In this document: positions 42,382-51,144 of the stretch, piece by piece
How positions within the stretch are numbered: the stretch's first letter is position 1
Layout: every line of letters starts with the position of its first letter
Assembly (NCBI GenBank): GCA_025360645.1
Contig: JANYBT010000089.1
Coordinates: forward strand, 1-64,000
Direction: 5' to 3'
DNA from: Acidobacteriaceae bacterium
Lineage (GTDB): Bacteria > Acidobacteriota > Terriglobia > Terriglobales > Acidobacteriaceae
DNA: 64,000 nt
The notes under the pieces: model-generated
What the model was told of the DNA's origin: nothing
The model's input: only the letters and a program-made list of their open reading frames with translations
Database searches by the model: none
Program-made: the position numbers and the translations under genes

Positions 42382-43128
42382 ATGTCTGTGGCCCCTGCCA
42401 GTCTGGAACTCGCGCTGCTCTCGGCGGCGCTGCTGGGGTTCCGTCATGGGTTCGACTACGATCACATCGCAGCGATTTCAGACATCACCAGCGTGCAATC
42501 GTCCCCGCGTCGCGCCATGCAACTGGGGCTGCTCTATGCGCTCGGGCATGCTGCTACGGTAGCGGTGCTGGGGAGCGCGGTGATCTTCTTTCAGCTTTCG
42601 CTGCCCCGCGGGGTGGACCGGATTGCGGAGCGGCTGGTGGGATTCACGCTGGTGGTGCTGGGCGTCTATGTGCTGGGCTCGCTGTTCACGGGCAACTACG
42701 TTCCCAAGAGTCGGTTCCTACTGTTGCGGCACGGTTTCCAGTGGATGCAATGGAAACTGCGCTCCCGTTGGCACACGCATGAGGTTCCGAAACCGCAAAG
42801 CGGGGACTGGAACTACACCTGGAAGTCGGTGTTTGTGGTGGGAGCGGTGCACGGACTGGGAGCGGAGACGCCGAGCCAGTTGATGATTTTCCTGCTGGCC
42901 GCCAACCTGGGCGGAGTGAGCAAGGGATTTCTGGGCTTGGGCATGTTTCTGGTGGGGCTGCTAGCGATGAACACGATCATGACGGCGTCGGCTGCGGGCG
43001 TGTTTGGCATCAGCACTCGCATGCCGAAGTTTCAATTTGCCGTGACCGCCGTGACGGCGGTGTACAGCCTGGTGGTCGGCGCGATTTTTCTGTGGGGTAG
43101 TTCGGGCAGTTTGCCGGCGCTGGGGTGA
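42382..43128 (+). CDS. NiCoT-family nickel/cobalt transporter-like protein
   Basis: This 248-aa integral membrane protein has the family signature RHGFDYDHIAAI (HX4DH; His22, Asp27, His28) in the first helix, and conserved blocks LGLLYALGHAATVAVLG and VVGAVHGLGAETPSQLMIFL. NiCoT transporters bring in Ni or Co for metalloenzymes. At 248 aa it is shorter than classical HoxN/NixA. No hydrogenase or urease gene is close, so the metal cannot be told. It is the first host gene on the right of the prophage. Confidence 0.85.
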   Translation: MSVAPASLELALLSAALLGFRHGFDYDHIAAISDITSVQSSPRRAMQLGLLYALGHAATVAVLGSAVIFFQLSLPRGVDRIAERLVGFTLVVLGVYVLGSLFTGNYVPKSRFLLLRHGFQWMQWKLRSRWHTHEVPKPQSGDWNYTWKSVFVVGAVHGLGAETPSQLMIFLLAANLGGVSKGFLGLGMFLVGLLAMNTIMTASAAGVFGISTRMPKFQFAVTAVTAVYSLVVGAIFLWGSSGSLPALG

Positions 43129-43132
43129 AGAG

Positions 43133-43167
43133 TTCTAGTTTCTGGTTTCAAGTTTCTAGTTTCAAGT
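43133..43167 (+). repeat. Short tandem repeat TAGTTTCTGGTTTCAAGTTTC
   Basis: Four imperfect copies of a 7-10-base unit (AGTTTCTAGTTTC / GGTTTCAAGTTTC) follow the transporter stop. The type is similar to other dispersed repeats in this window. Confidence 0.65.
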
Positions 43168-43212
43168 CAAGCGAAGTGATTTTCGCGGTGGGAGGCGGTG
43201 CGATGCTTGCGC

Positions 43213-43419
43213 CTAAATCCCTGGCTCGGCTTGGGGTTGATAGCCCTCGCAGATTCGGACGGGCAGGCGCGGGTACTTTGGAAAGCGATCGTCGGTGAGC
43301 GCCAACTGGCAGAGCAGGAATGTCGAGCCGCGGTCGGAGTCGAGCTGACGGGCGTGGCGGCAGCGGGCGCACAGGCCAAGACGTGGATCATCGGCCGCGG
43401 CACGCTCAGGTGGAACCAT
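43213..43419 (-). CDS. Small Cys-containing protein, conserved type
   Basis: The 68-aa protein contains LGLCARCRHARQLDSDRGST, LCQLALTDDRFPKYPRLPV, then the C of RICEGYQP. The CxxCxHAR...FxLC...DxRFPKYPxLPVxxCxGF pattern is recognised from a widespread family of small uncharacterised proteins in Acidobacteriota and Proteobacteria. The four Cys suggest zinc binding. In-frame starts exist at 43479 and 43434; 43419 is chosen as closest to the conserved region. No ribosome binding site settles it. Confidence 0.65.
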   Translation of the reverse strand: MVPPERAAADDPRLGLCARCRHARQLDSDRGSTFLLCQLALTDDRFPKYPRLPVRICEGYQPQAEPGI

Positions 43420-43502
43420 GGAGTGGGGAACCATGGGGTTAGGATAGCAAAGCAACCCGATGGGCTGGGTTGCTCGCACAGCACCGACGTTGACCCGCCG
43501 CT

Positions 43503-44081
43503 CTATTTCGTTTTTGGTCGCGACTCTGGCGGAACCATGCCCGCCATCCGGTAGTACCCCACTAGTTGGCCGTAGTGTTCCCCGGAATGTTCGATGAAGC
43601 CGTAGGCCATATCGCCGATGCGAGTCAGCTGATTGCCAAAGGGTTCGGTCACAACCTCGTCCATGCCTTTGTCGCCCTTGGCCTTGATGGCGGCTGCGCC
43701 ATCGGCGAATGACTTCTTCACATAATTGACCACATCGGTTTTAGTCTTGTACTGATCCCGCTTGGGTTCTTCTTCGGTGGGCACCTTCACACCCATTGCC
43801 AGATTGGTGAAGAAGTAGTTGGCGCCGGCGGCGTGTAGCAATTGCTGGGCAAAGGAGCGCTGCTCGGGCTTGGGCTTGAAGTCGTACTTGTCTTCAGGGA
43901 AGTCCTCCGCCATGGCGATGAGTTTGCGCCCGATATCGTTCCACGATTCGAGCACCGCCTGCGAGGGACTGGAGACAGGCTTCACCGCCGCAGTTTTCTT
44001 TGCCATATCCTGGGCGTGCGCGGGAAGCGCCAGAAATCCAACTGCCAGCATCAGAACGCCGATTGAAAACAACTTCTTCAT
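43503..44081 (-). CDS. Exported DinB-like protein
   Basis: The 192-aa protein starts at ATG 44081 behind AGGAGGG. It has a signal peptide (VLMLAVGFLALPAHAQ) and a DinB-like four-helix bundle: VLESWNDIGRKLIAMAEDFP, EDKYDFKPKPEQRSFAQQLL with HAAGANYFF, FGNQLTRIGDMAYGFIEHSG, HYGQLVGYYRMAGMVPP. DinB-fold proteins often hold a metal with three His. Here His in LLHAA, IEHSG and EHYGQ are candidates. Exported DinB-like proteins are frequent in Acidobacteriota; the function is unknown, with thiol-transferase-like activity suspected for the superfamily. Confidence 0.82.
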   Translation of the reverse strand: MKKLFSIGVLMLAVGFLALPAHAQDMAKKTAAVKPVSSPSQAVLESWNDIGRKLIAMAEDFPEDKYDFKPKPEQRSFAQQLLHAAGANYFFTNLAMGVKVPTEEEPKRDQYKTKTDVVNYVKKSFADGAAAIKAKGDKGMDEVVTEPFGNQLTRIGDMAYGFIEHSGEHYGQLVGYYRMAGMVPPESRPKTK

Positions 44082-44384
44082 AGATTTCCCTCCTGGGGAG
44101 TCGGACTGCCGACCGGGGCTATGGTATGACGGGAGGGCGGCTTCCGGCAACCCCATTTGAGCGCAACCGGGTTCGGCTCCCCCAAACTGACCGTTCCCGG
44201 ATTTCAACCCACCCCAAACACAAGCAAGGAAAGTGCCAGGAATCCACAGGACGAGTACAGGGACTTGACAGGGGGCTGCGCCGCAATCATCATGTTTGCG
44301 TACTATCATGCGGTAGTAGTGCCGAGGGAGATCGATGCTCCCGGCTCGGTGGCAAATCAGAAACTCAACCTCTGGAGGTCCCAC

Positions 44385-45842
44385 GTGTTCTATAAGGCTA
44401 GCCTTCTATCCTTGCTTGCTCTGTCGCTATCGTTGACAGTGCAGGCCCAAGTCCCCCTCAACCAGATCAGCACCGACCCGTTTATGAGCCCGATCGGCGG
44501 CCAGCATTCCACCGAAGTGGAAGCCGCCACCAACTCGAATGGAAGCACGATTGTGTCGATATTCCAGGAAGGCCGGTTCTACTCGAACGGCGGTTCGGTG
44601 GACAACGGCTATGCGACCTCAACGAATTCTGGGGCTACCTGGACGACCGGAAGTCTGCCGGGCATCACGGTGAATGGCGGGGGCGGCGGCATCTACGACC
44701 GTTGCTCGGATCCGTCCGTGGTGTACGACGCGGCGCACCGCATCTGGCTCGCCGAATCACTGCCACTTTATGCCAACCTGGGAGCGACCAGCCCGATGCT
44801 GGTGAGCCGCGCTACCGATGGAATCCATTGGGGAACGCCGGTGACGGTGGGCCCAGTGTATAACCGCCCGGACAAGACGTGGTTGACCTGTGACAACAGC
44901 ACGATCAGCCCGTACTACGGAACCTGCTACGCAGAATGGGACGATAACAGCGCCGGCGACATCATTTATTTCTCCACCTCCAACGACGGTGGGCAAACCT
45001 GGAGCAGCCCGGTGCAGCCTTCGGGCGGGCCGGCAATGTTCGGCGCGAATGCACTGACACAGCCCAATGGCTTTGTGATTGCGGCCGCAGCCGACGCGTT
45101 CGATCTCAACATTCAGGCGACGACTTCGGCGGACGGCGGCAAGACGTTCACCTCTCCAGTCACCGTGTCTGTCATTACCAAACACACTCCGGGCGGCGGC
45201 GTTCGCACTCTGGTCCTGCCTTCGGGAGCAATCGATGCCAACGGCAAGTACTTCGTATTCTGGGCAGACTGCTCGTTTCGCGCGGGATGCACTAGCAACG
45301 ACATCGTGTACTCCACCTCCACCAACGGCGTGACCTGGTCGAAACTGAACCGGGTACCGATTGACAAGCTGACCAGCCCTTCCGATCACTTCCTGCCTGG
45401 AGTCACGATCGAAGCGGGTACGGGCGGATCGTCGGCGCATATTGGCTTGATGTATTACTACTATGCCAACGGAAACTGCCTCGCGAACTGCAAACTGCAG
45501 GCGGGCTACATCTCGTCGCTGAACGGCGGCTCCACCTGGTCGGCTCCAACCGTATTGACTCCGACGATGAATCTGCCTTGGCTGGCGAGCACGACGCTGG
45601 GCAAGATGGTGACCGACTTCGGGGCGGTAACGTTCTCCAACGGCAAGGCGTTCCCGATGGTCGCTTATGCGACGGCGAAAGTGGGTACTGCCTGGCATGA
45701 ATCCATGAATACGGTGGTGACCGGCCTGGTGGACAAACCTGGAACCCTCAGTGCAGGGCACGACTTCAGATTTCCGAATGCTGTATCGGACAGCCCGGCG
45801 CCGACCCGACCGGTGTGCGATAGCTGCGAAGACAAGGACTAG
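44385..45842 (+). CDS. Secreted BNR/sialidase-type beta-propeller protein
   Basis: The 485-aa protein starts at GTG 44385, seven bases after TGGAGG, giving a clean signal peptide (ASLLSLLALSLSLTVQAQ). The mature part has Asp-box-like repeats (STNSGATWTT, STSNDGGQTWSS, TSADGGKTFTS, STSTNGVTWSK, SLNGGSTWSA), typical of six-bladed sialidase-like propellers. The catalytic residues of true sialidases are not clearly present, so it may be a binding or non-enzymatic propeller. The C-terminus ends in a Cys pair (PVCDSCED). A strong terminator follows. Confidence 0.82.
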   Translation: MFYKASLLSLLALSLSLTVQAQVPLNQISTDPFMSPIGGQHSTEVEAATNSNGSTIVSIFQEGRFYSNGGSVDNGYATSTNSGATWTTGSLPGITVNGGGGGIYDRCSDPSVVYDAAHRIWLAESLPLYANLGATSPMLVSRATDGIHWGTPVTVGPVYNRPDKTWLTCDNSTISPYYGTCYAEWDDNSAGDIIYFSTSNDGGQTWSSPVQPSGGPAMFGANALTQPNGFVIAAAADAFDLNIQATTSADGGKTFTSPVTVSVITKHTPGGGVRTLVLPSGAIDANGKYFVFWADCSFRAGCTSNDIVYSTSTNGVTWSKLNRVPIDKLTSPSDHFLPGVTIEAGTGGSSAHIGLMYYYYANGNCLANCKLQAGYISSLNGGSTWSAPTVLTPTMNLPWLASTTLGKMVTDFGAVTFSNGKAFPMVAYATAKVGTAWHESMNTVVTGLVDKPGTLSAGHDFRFPNAVSDSPAPTRPVCDSCEDKD

Positions 45843-45885
45843 ACCGGCGCGGCCTTCCTAGGACGGCCGAGCTGGCAGGAACTTC

Positions 45886-45924
45886 CCGCCCTTCTGCGTG
45901 GTTTGCGGAAGGGCGGATTTTTTT
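45886..45924 (+). terminator. Intrinsic terminator after the BNR protein gene
   Basis: CCGCCCTTC and GAAGGGCGG form a 9-bp stem with a 13-base loop, followed by ATTTTTTTG. It lies 43 bases after the stop. Confidence 0.9.
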
Positions 45925-46000
45925 GCTTTGAGTTCGGGCACCCCCGCCCCTCCGCTTGGTTTCGAGCAAGGGCGAGGGCTGTCGAGTGACGCGAGAGTGA

Positions 46001-46537
46001 TTAGAAATGAAAAACAACGCCGCCCGAGTAGCGGAAATTGTTCTGGCTAGTGGAAGCAAAGCGGGATTGCAGGAAATCGAATTGCCCCACCCGGATGCTC
46101 ACATGGGGCGCAACTTTCGCGTCCACGCCGCCTCCGGCTGCCCAGGCAAACGCATTGTCACTGGCGCTGACCCCAAAGGCGCTGCCCGTGGCGCGAGCCC
46201 CTCCAAAAAGTCCATGGACGAAAGGAGTGACCTTGGAGTGGTTCGGGAAGCGCACTACCGGCCCGAACATGTAGGTGTAAACCTTGGTGGAAAGGCCGAC
46301 GCCGAGGAACTTGGGAGTGCCATAGGTGCCGCTGAAGTCGCCGGTGACACCGACGTAGCGGTTGAAGTACCCATTGACGGCGGCGTTCCAGCCGTTGAGG
46401 TTGAAGTTGATTCCCGAATCGCCGACGTGAAGATATTGATAGCCGCCGAAGACTTCAGCGCGGGGAGCGTCCTGGCTGTAGGCGACACCAGAAACCAGCA
46501 GCAGCAGGCAAGCAAGGACTACACAAAAACGAGACAT
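46001..46537 (-). CDS. Small outer-membrane beta-barrel protein (OmpA/OmpW-like)
   Basis: The 178-aa protein starts at ATG 46537 behind CAGGAGG. A signal peptide (LACLLLLVSGVAYSQ) precedes alternating strands: AEVFGGYQYLHVGDSGINFN, VGVTGDFSGTYGTP, TYMFGPVVRFPNHSKVTPFV, NAFAWAAGGGVDAKVAPHVS, ending in NNFRYSGGVVFHF with the terminal Phe typical of outer-membrane barrels. Eight strands are expected from its size. This type is common in Acidobacteriota; function is unknown. Confidence 0.82.
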   Translation of the reverse strand: MSRFCVVLACLLLLVSGVAYSQDAPRAEVFGGYQYLHVGDSGINFNLNGWNAAVNGYFNRYVGVTGDFSGTYGTPKFLGVGLSTKVYTYMFGPVVRFPNHSKVTPFVHGLFGGARATGSAFGVSASDNAFAWAAGGGVDAKVAPHVSIRVGQFDFLQSRFASTSQNNFRYSGGVVFHF

Positions 46538-46845
46538 GAAGACCTCCTGAGAATGTGGATCAGACGTAAAGGCGACGCCGACGCGAAGGCATAAGTCCGG
46601 CGAGAGTGTTCGAGGAGCCCGACGAAAAGGCACCATAAGAGTATGTTACGAGGCGGGCCGGAGAGAGCGTGTGATGAGGGTCACATGCATTTGTGAGAGA
46701 GTTCAAAACCGGCATCCAACCGTTGCGGGAGGCCAAACCGGGAAGGGACACGCACCACTCTGCGTGACCTGGAGTGGCCTAATGGAGGCAGAGAGTCTTT
46801 CCGTCACGCTCCTGCGGCGGCAGAATCCGAGCCGAAACTTCGTTT

Positions 46846-47565
46846 CTACTGGTTGAGGGCTGTCAGTTTCTGCGCCGCCAGTTGAGCGGCCTGAGTGGAA
46901 GGATTCTCTTTCTGTACCTGCTCGTACAGGCGCTTGGCTTCGGCGGGTTGCTGTTTCGATTGGTAGAAGCCAGCCAGTTCGAGCTGAGCGGTCGCTTTGC
47001 TTACGGCGTTGGTGGGATGGTCGGCAAGCTGTTTGTACAAAGCGATGGCCTGGGAGTCCTTGTTGTCCTTGGGATAGACGGAAGCCAGGGCGAGGTTGGA
47101 CAGAGCGGCCAGATCCGAGTTGGAGGAATGACTGGCCTCACCGAACGACTTCTCCGCGACGGGGTAGTCGTTGAGAGTGGCTGAGGTGACGCCGACGAAA
47201 TAGCGGGCCAGGTCGGCGGTCTTGGTATGGCTGTAGTTGTCGACAATGGCCTGAAACTGCTTGCGGGCGGCGGTGGCGCGCTCCTTCGCGGAAGTGAACG
47301 CGGTGGCGCCAGGTTCCACGGCCGGACCAATGGGCGTCTCCAAAGTGCGGGTCGCCTGGTTCAGAGCGAGGCTGGCTTTTTCGTCCTGTTGGCTGAGGTA
47401 GTACCAGCCGCCGATGCCAGCCGCCAGAGCCACCAGCAACAGCACGCCGGCGATAAGGAGGGTCTTCTGATGCTCCACGGTCCAGTGGGCGGTTTTTTCG
47501 GCAGCCTGGATGGTGGCGCCGCGGAAGCGGTCTTCTTTTAGAGAATGTCGGGTTTCTGCGCGCAC
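46846..47565 (-). CDS. TPR-containing membrane protein, YfgM-like
   Basis: The 239-aa protein starts at GTG 47565 behind AAGGAAA. One N-terminal membrane helix (LLIAGVLLLVALAAGIGGWY) anchors a periplasmic TPR region: ARKQFQAIVDNYSHTKTADL, LAALSNLALASVYPKDNKDS, ATAQLELAGFYQSKQQPAEA. This layout matches the TPR_21/YfgM family, which in Escherichia coli associates with the SecYEG translocon and chaperones. Length fits. It is isolated here. Confidence 0.78.
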   Translation of the reverse strand: MRAETRHSLKEDRFRGATIQAAEKTAHWTVEHQKTLLIAGVLLLVALAAGIGGWYYLSQQDEKASLALNQATRTLETPIGPAVEPGATAFTSAKERATAARKQFQAIVDNYSHTKTADLARYFVGVTSATLNDYPVAEKSFGEASHSSNSDLAALSNLALASVYPKDNKDSQAIALYKQLADHPTNAVSKATAQLELAGFYQSKQQPAEAKRLYEQVQKENPSTQAAQLAAQKLTALNQ

Positions 47566-47977
47566 GATTTCCTTGGATGATCCTTGATGGAGTCAGCAGT
47601 GAGTGACGAACCACTAGTTTAGCAGGGGAAAACGGCGAGCGTCAAAAGGCGGGGGCGGGCCATGGTAGATGCATCGGTAAAATGCCATCATTCTCCTAAG
47701 AGTCGGGGCTCCGGCGATAAGGCACGACGCGGCCAGAGAGTGGAGACGAGGCACGTTAGGGTCGCATTATCGGGACGGCCGCCATTGTAGCGTCCTAATG
47801 AAGTCAGCCCGCGGAGTGATGCGGAAAGCATAAACCCAGACGTTGGATTCAGCGCTGGAAGCTCAGTTGTCGGGCGGGGTGACATTATTACCGAGAATCT
47901 ACGTTTCGCGGTCTAAACATTGATCCAGGCTGCTACAATCGGGCGCGTTCACAATTCAGATCACAGGACCGAAACTA
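47566..47977. other. 412-base intergenic stretch
   Basis: A leftward open frame of 65 codons (47885-47688) exists but has no ribosome binding site and an unlikely composition, so it is not called. No tRNA-like or repeat structure was seen. The right end is AT-rich and probably holds the promoter of the next gene. Confidence 0.5.
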
Positions 47978-48451
47978 ATGATAACGAAAACTGCGCTAAT
48001 TTGGCTGCTCTGTATTCTCATCCCGTCTGCCGCGGCCGCCGGCGATAACAGTTACAAAGTAACTTATGATGGCGGGTCCTTAACTGGTGTCAAAGCGGGA
48101 GCAGGATTAAGACTGTTTATTGATCAAAATGATATTCGATTGACCAAAGATAAGACTGATCTCGTGTCGATTCCCGCTTCCGCAATTACGGAAATCAGCT
48201 ATGGGCAAGATGTACATCGGCGCGTTGGAGCAGCGATCGGACTTGCCGTCATTTCCTTCGGAATCGGGGCATTGATGGCTCTCACGAAATCGAAAAAACA
48301 TTTTGTAGGGTTGACGTGGGCCGTGGGTGAAAAAAAAGGGGGCTTCGCGATGCAGTGTGACAAGAACGAGTATCGGGGCGTCTTGGCTGGCCTAGAGGGA
48401 GTAACTGGCAAGAAGGCCGTAAACTCTGAGGCCATGACGGTAAAGAACTAG
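47978..48451 (+). CDS. Exported small membrane protein, unknown
   Basis: The 157-aa protein has a signal peptide (ALIWLLCILIPSAAAAG), a beta-rich region (YKVTYDGGSLTGVKAGAGLR, LVSIPASAITEISYGQDVHR), a membrane helix (VGAAIGLAVISFGIGALMAL) and a short domain (VGLTWAVGEKKGGFAMQCD, EYRGVLAGLEGVTGKKAV). The pattern recurs in uncharacterised acidobacterial proteins. Base composition is clearly less GC-rich than its neighbours, suggesting recent acquisition. Confidence 0.7.
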   Translation: MITKTALIWLLCILIPSAAAAGDNSYKVTYDGGSLTGVKAGAGLRLFIDQNDIRLTKDKTDLVSIPASAITEISYGQDVHRRVGAAIGLAVISFGIGALMALTKSKKHFVGLTWAVGEKKGGFAMQCDKNEYRGVLAGLEGVTGKKAVNSEAMTVKN

Positions 48452-48579
48452 ACTCTGTTCACCCGCCGAACATTGCGAGCCGAGGCGCTGACACACAGAG
48501 ACCCAAGAGCCCGCATGGTTAGAGCATCGACAAAATCGTCCGTCGATAGATGACACAGGCGCGCTCCGCAAGTCGGCGC

Positions 48580-50289
48580 TTACGCCAACTCCACTTCAAT
48601 CTTCTTCTTGTCCGGGTCGAGCTTGGTGATGCGGAAGCTGCGAATCTGCCCGGCGCGGGCGGGCTCCGGCTTGGAGGCTTCGCCGGTCGCGCCACTCTTC
48701 CAGCGCGCGTTCAGCATGGAGGTCAGTGAGGACAGGTCCGCCTTGGCTTCTGGCCTGGCCTCTTCCTTCGGTGCCGGCGGTGGGGCGGCGAAGTGGCAAG
48801 TGGCTTGGATGCCGTCGCCCAGTTCGACGCGCGCAGTTTCGGCCGCGTCCCCGACCATGCGGCCGGTCACGACATCGCCTATTTTGTGCTCGGCAATGTA
48901 CTCATCCAGTCCGGTGGGAATCAGTTGCTTCATGCCCAGCCGGATCTGGCGCTTTTCCGGGTCGATGGCGAGCACCAGGGCCTTGACCGTCTGGCCGGCC
49001 TTGAGCACATCCTGGGGATGATCAATACGCTTGTCGGCGCTGATATCGCTGACGTGGACCATGCCCTCAATGCCTTCGGAGAGCTGCACGAAGGCGCCGA
49101 ACTTGGTCAGGTTGGTGACAGGCCCTTCGATGGCGGAGCCAACCGCGAATTTCTGCGTCACGTCGGCCCACGGATCGCCGAGAGCTTGCTTCAGGCCGAG
49201 CGAGATGCGGCGCTCGTCGGGCTTCACGCTCAGGATGACGGCCTCGACCGTCTCACCGGGTTTGACCACGTCACTGGCGATGCGGACTTTCTTTCCCCAC
49301 GACATTTCGGAGATGTGGATCAAGCCTTCGATGCCGGGCTCCAGCTCGACAAAGGCGCCGAACTCCATGAGCCGGGTGACGGTGCCGCGCGCCCGCTCCC
49401 CGGCCTTGTACTTTTCGGCGATGGCATCCCAGGGATGCGGCTGAAGCTGTTTTAGGCCGACGGAAATCCGGCGCTTGCCGGGATCGTCGGAAATCTTGAG
49501 CACGCGGGCTTCGACCGGCTGGCCCAGCGAAAGCACGTCGGCAGGTTTGTTGATGCGGCCCCAGGAGATATCGCTGACGTGCAGCAAAGCGTCGACGCCA
49601 CCCAAATCGATGAAAGCGCCGTAGTCCGTCAAGCTGCGGACGGTGCCACTCACGGTGTCGCCTTCTTTGATCTCGGCGAAGCGCTGCTGCTTGGTGGAAG
49701 CCTCTTGCTCTTCCAGAACTACGCGACGGTCCACCACCACGTCTTCGTCGTCCACATCGAGCTTGATGATGCGGCAACGGATTTCCTGCTCGACCAGCTT
49801 TTCGATTTCGGCGGCATCGCGAACTCCGCTGCGCGAAGCCGGCATGAAGGCGCGCACGCCCACGTCCACGCTTAGGCCGCCTTTGACCACGCCAGTGACC
49901 GTGCCCACGATGGTGGCTTTCTCTTCGAACGCGCGCTGCAACGACGACCAATCTTTCGGCGCCTCCACGCGGGTGCGGGAAAGCAGGTAGTAGCCCTCGG
50001 GATCGCGGCCGGTGACCGAGACCAGCAGCTTGTCGCCTGGGTTCACGGATTGATTTTGGAAAGAAGCGAAGGGCAGGATGCCTTCCGACTTATATCCAAT
50101 GTCCACCAGAACCGACTCGGCGGAAACCGTCACCACGGTGCCTTCGAGTTGCTTGCGGCCATCGTCGCCTTTGCGGGCATGGCTCTTCTCATATTGCGAG
50201 AGGAGGTCTGAGAAAGACTCGTCAGGCTCGGGTGTAGCCGGGGATGTCGTGCCTGGGGATAGTGGCTCTGGAAGGCTGGGATTGGACAT
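48580..50289 (-). CDS. rpsA: 30S ribosomal protein S1
   Basis: The 569-aa protein is made of S1/OB-fold repeats: EGTVVTVSAESVLVDIGYKS (1), VGTVTGVVKGGLSVDVGVRA (2), SGTVRSLTDYGAFIDLGGVD with ALLHVSDISW (3), RGTVTRLMEFGAFVELEPGI with EGLIHISEMSW (4), EGPVTNLTKFGAFVQLSEGI with EGMVHVSDIS (5), and a degenerate sixth (TGRMVGDAAETARVELGDGI). S1 binds mRNA at the 30S subunit and helps initiation. An N-terminal acidic tail (SDLLSQYEKSHARKGDDG) is the expected ribosome-docking region. A low-complexity PAPKEEARPEAK segment precedes the C-terminus. Confidence 0.95.
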   Translation of the reverse strand: MSNPSLPEPLSPGTTSPATPEPDESFSDLLSQYEKSHARKGDDGRKQLEGTVVTVSAESVLVDIGYKSEGILPFASFQNQSVNPGDKLLVSVTGRDPEGYYLLSRTRVEAPKDWSSLQRAFEEKATIVGTVTGVVKGGLSVDVGVRAFMPASRSGVRDAAEIEKLVEQEIRCRIIKLDVDDEDVVVDRRVVLEEQEASTKQQRFAEIKEGDTVSGTVRSLTDYGAFIDLGGVDALLHVSDISWGRINKPADVLSLGQPVEARVLKISDDPGKRRISVGLKQLQPHPWDAIAEKYKAGERARGTVTRLMEFGAFVELEPGIEGLIHISEMSWGKKVRIASDVVKPGETVEAVILSVKPDERRISLGLKQALGDPWADVTQKFAVGSAIEGPVTNLTKFGAFVQLSEGIEGMVHVSDISADKRIDHPQDVLKAGQTVKALVLAIDPEKRQIRLGMKQLIPTGLDEYIAEHKIGDVVTGRMVGDAAETARVELGDGIQATCHFAAPPPAPKEEARPEAKADLSSLTSMLNARWKSGATGEASKPEPARAGQIRSFRITKLDPDKKKIEVELA

Positions 50290-50423
50290 GATGAAGTCGG
50301 GTATTATCCTGGCTGATTCTTAAATCAGGATACCACTGCGGGGATGGGGACGCAGAAGCTTGAAACCACCCTGGCCCCGCCCTAGGGCACGGAGCGCTGT
50401 GCTCTGGGGCGACCCAGAGCGAC

Positions 50424-50792
50424 CTACATGGTGCTTTGCTCGAGCAGGCCCTGCTCCTGCTTTTCCTGGCATGCAATGCAGTGGTTGGCCCAAGGCACGG
50501 CATCCAGGCGTTTGGAATTGATCTCGGCGCCGCAGGAGATGCATTCTCCAAACGTGCCTTCGCGAATGCGAGTCAGCGCACTTTCAACTTGCGCCAGCAA
50601 CTGGCGGTCGTTGTTGCTCTGGCTAAATAAAAATTCCTTGGTGTAGGAATTGGCCGCGCGATCGGCAATGTCTTGCGTGGAGTCTTCGTCCACGCTCCGG
50701 CCGTCCTGCTCGGTGCGGGTCACCGCCCGCCTCAGGTCCACCTGCCGCAGTTCCAGTCTCTTCTTGAAGGAGTCGAGTTTTTTCTTGTCCAT
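50424..50792 (-). CDS. DksA/TraR-type zinc-finger protein
   Basis: The 122-aa protein has an N-terminal coiled coil and a C4 zinc finger, ECISCGAEINSKRLDAVP with CIACQE (Cys84, Cys87, Cys105, Cys108). DksA proteins bind the secondary channel of RNA polymerase and, with ppGpp, adjust rRNA and amino-acid promoters. The usual Asp pair at the coiled-coil tip is replaced by a DEDSTQDIADRA stretch, as in many DksA-like paralogues. It lies upstream of rpsA on the same strand, about 130 bases apart. The start region has a tandem duplication. Confidence 0.85.
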   Translation of the reverse strand: MDKKKLDSFKKRLELRQVDLRRAVTRTEQDGRSVDEDSTQDIADRAANSYTKEFLFSQSNNDRQLLAQVESALTRIREGTFGECISCGAEINSKRLDAVPWANHCIACQEKQEQGLLEQSTM

Positions 50793-50820
50793 GAGCTTTC
50801 ACCCGGGAGCTTTCACCCGC
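50793..50820 (-). repeat. 14-base tandem duplication at the DksA-type start
   Basis: GAGCTTTCACCCGG and GAGCTTTCACCCGC lie head to tail immediately upstream of the ATG of the DksA-type gene. On the coding strand this places GGGTGAAAGCTC twice before the start codon, so the translation initiation region is duplicated. Confidence 0.75.
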
Positions 50821-51144
50821 CAACCGTGCCAGAGCGCCTACAAGCAATTCTTGGCATCAGCCAATCGAAGATAATAAGCGTGTCCATTCAGATGCGTCAA
50901 CTGGGGAAAGGATGCCGAAGGTCCTGGGGGCAAAAATAATTCCCAGAACGGGAATAAGCTGGGCCATCGGGTCAAATTCCCGGATCTTTCTCCGGACTTT
51001 GAGGTCGAATCGGGAAACGAGTCGAATCGGGTAAAACTCCAAACCCTGTCCGTCGCACGGTTGCGAAACTGCGATGCACAAACCGGAGGTTCCGCTCCCG
51101 CATTCCCGAGCTTCCTGCCCGAAATTCCTGTCGATGGTCAGCGG
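50793..51144. other. 352-base intergenic stretch
   Basis: Between the M28 peptidase stop and the DksA-type start no gene is visible. Apart from the 14-base duplication it has several near-repeats of AATCGGG (CGAATCGGG at about 51007 and 51023) of unknown meaning. Confidence 0.4.

Noticed and set aside
47688-47885. 65-codon leftward ORF in the gap before 47978
   Set aside because: No ribosome binding site, no domain, and an odd composition; kept only as part of the intergenic description.
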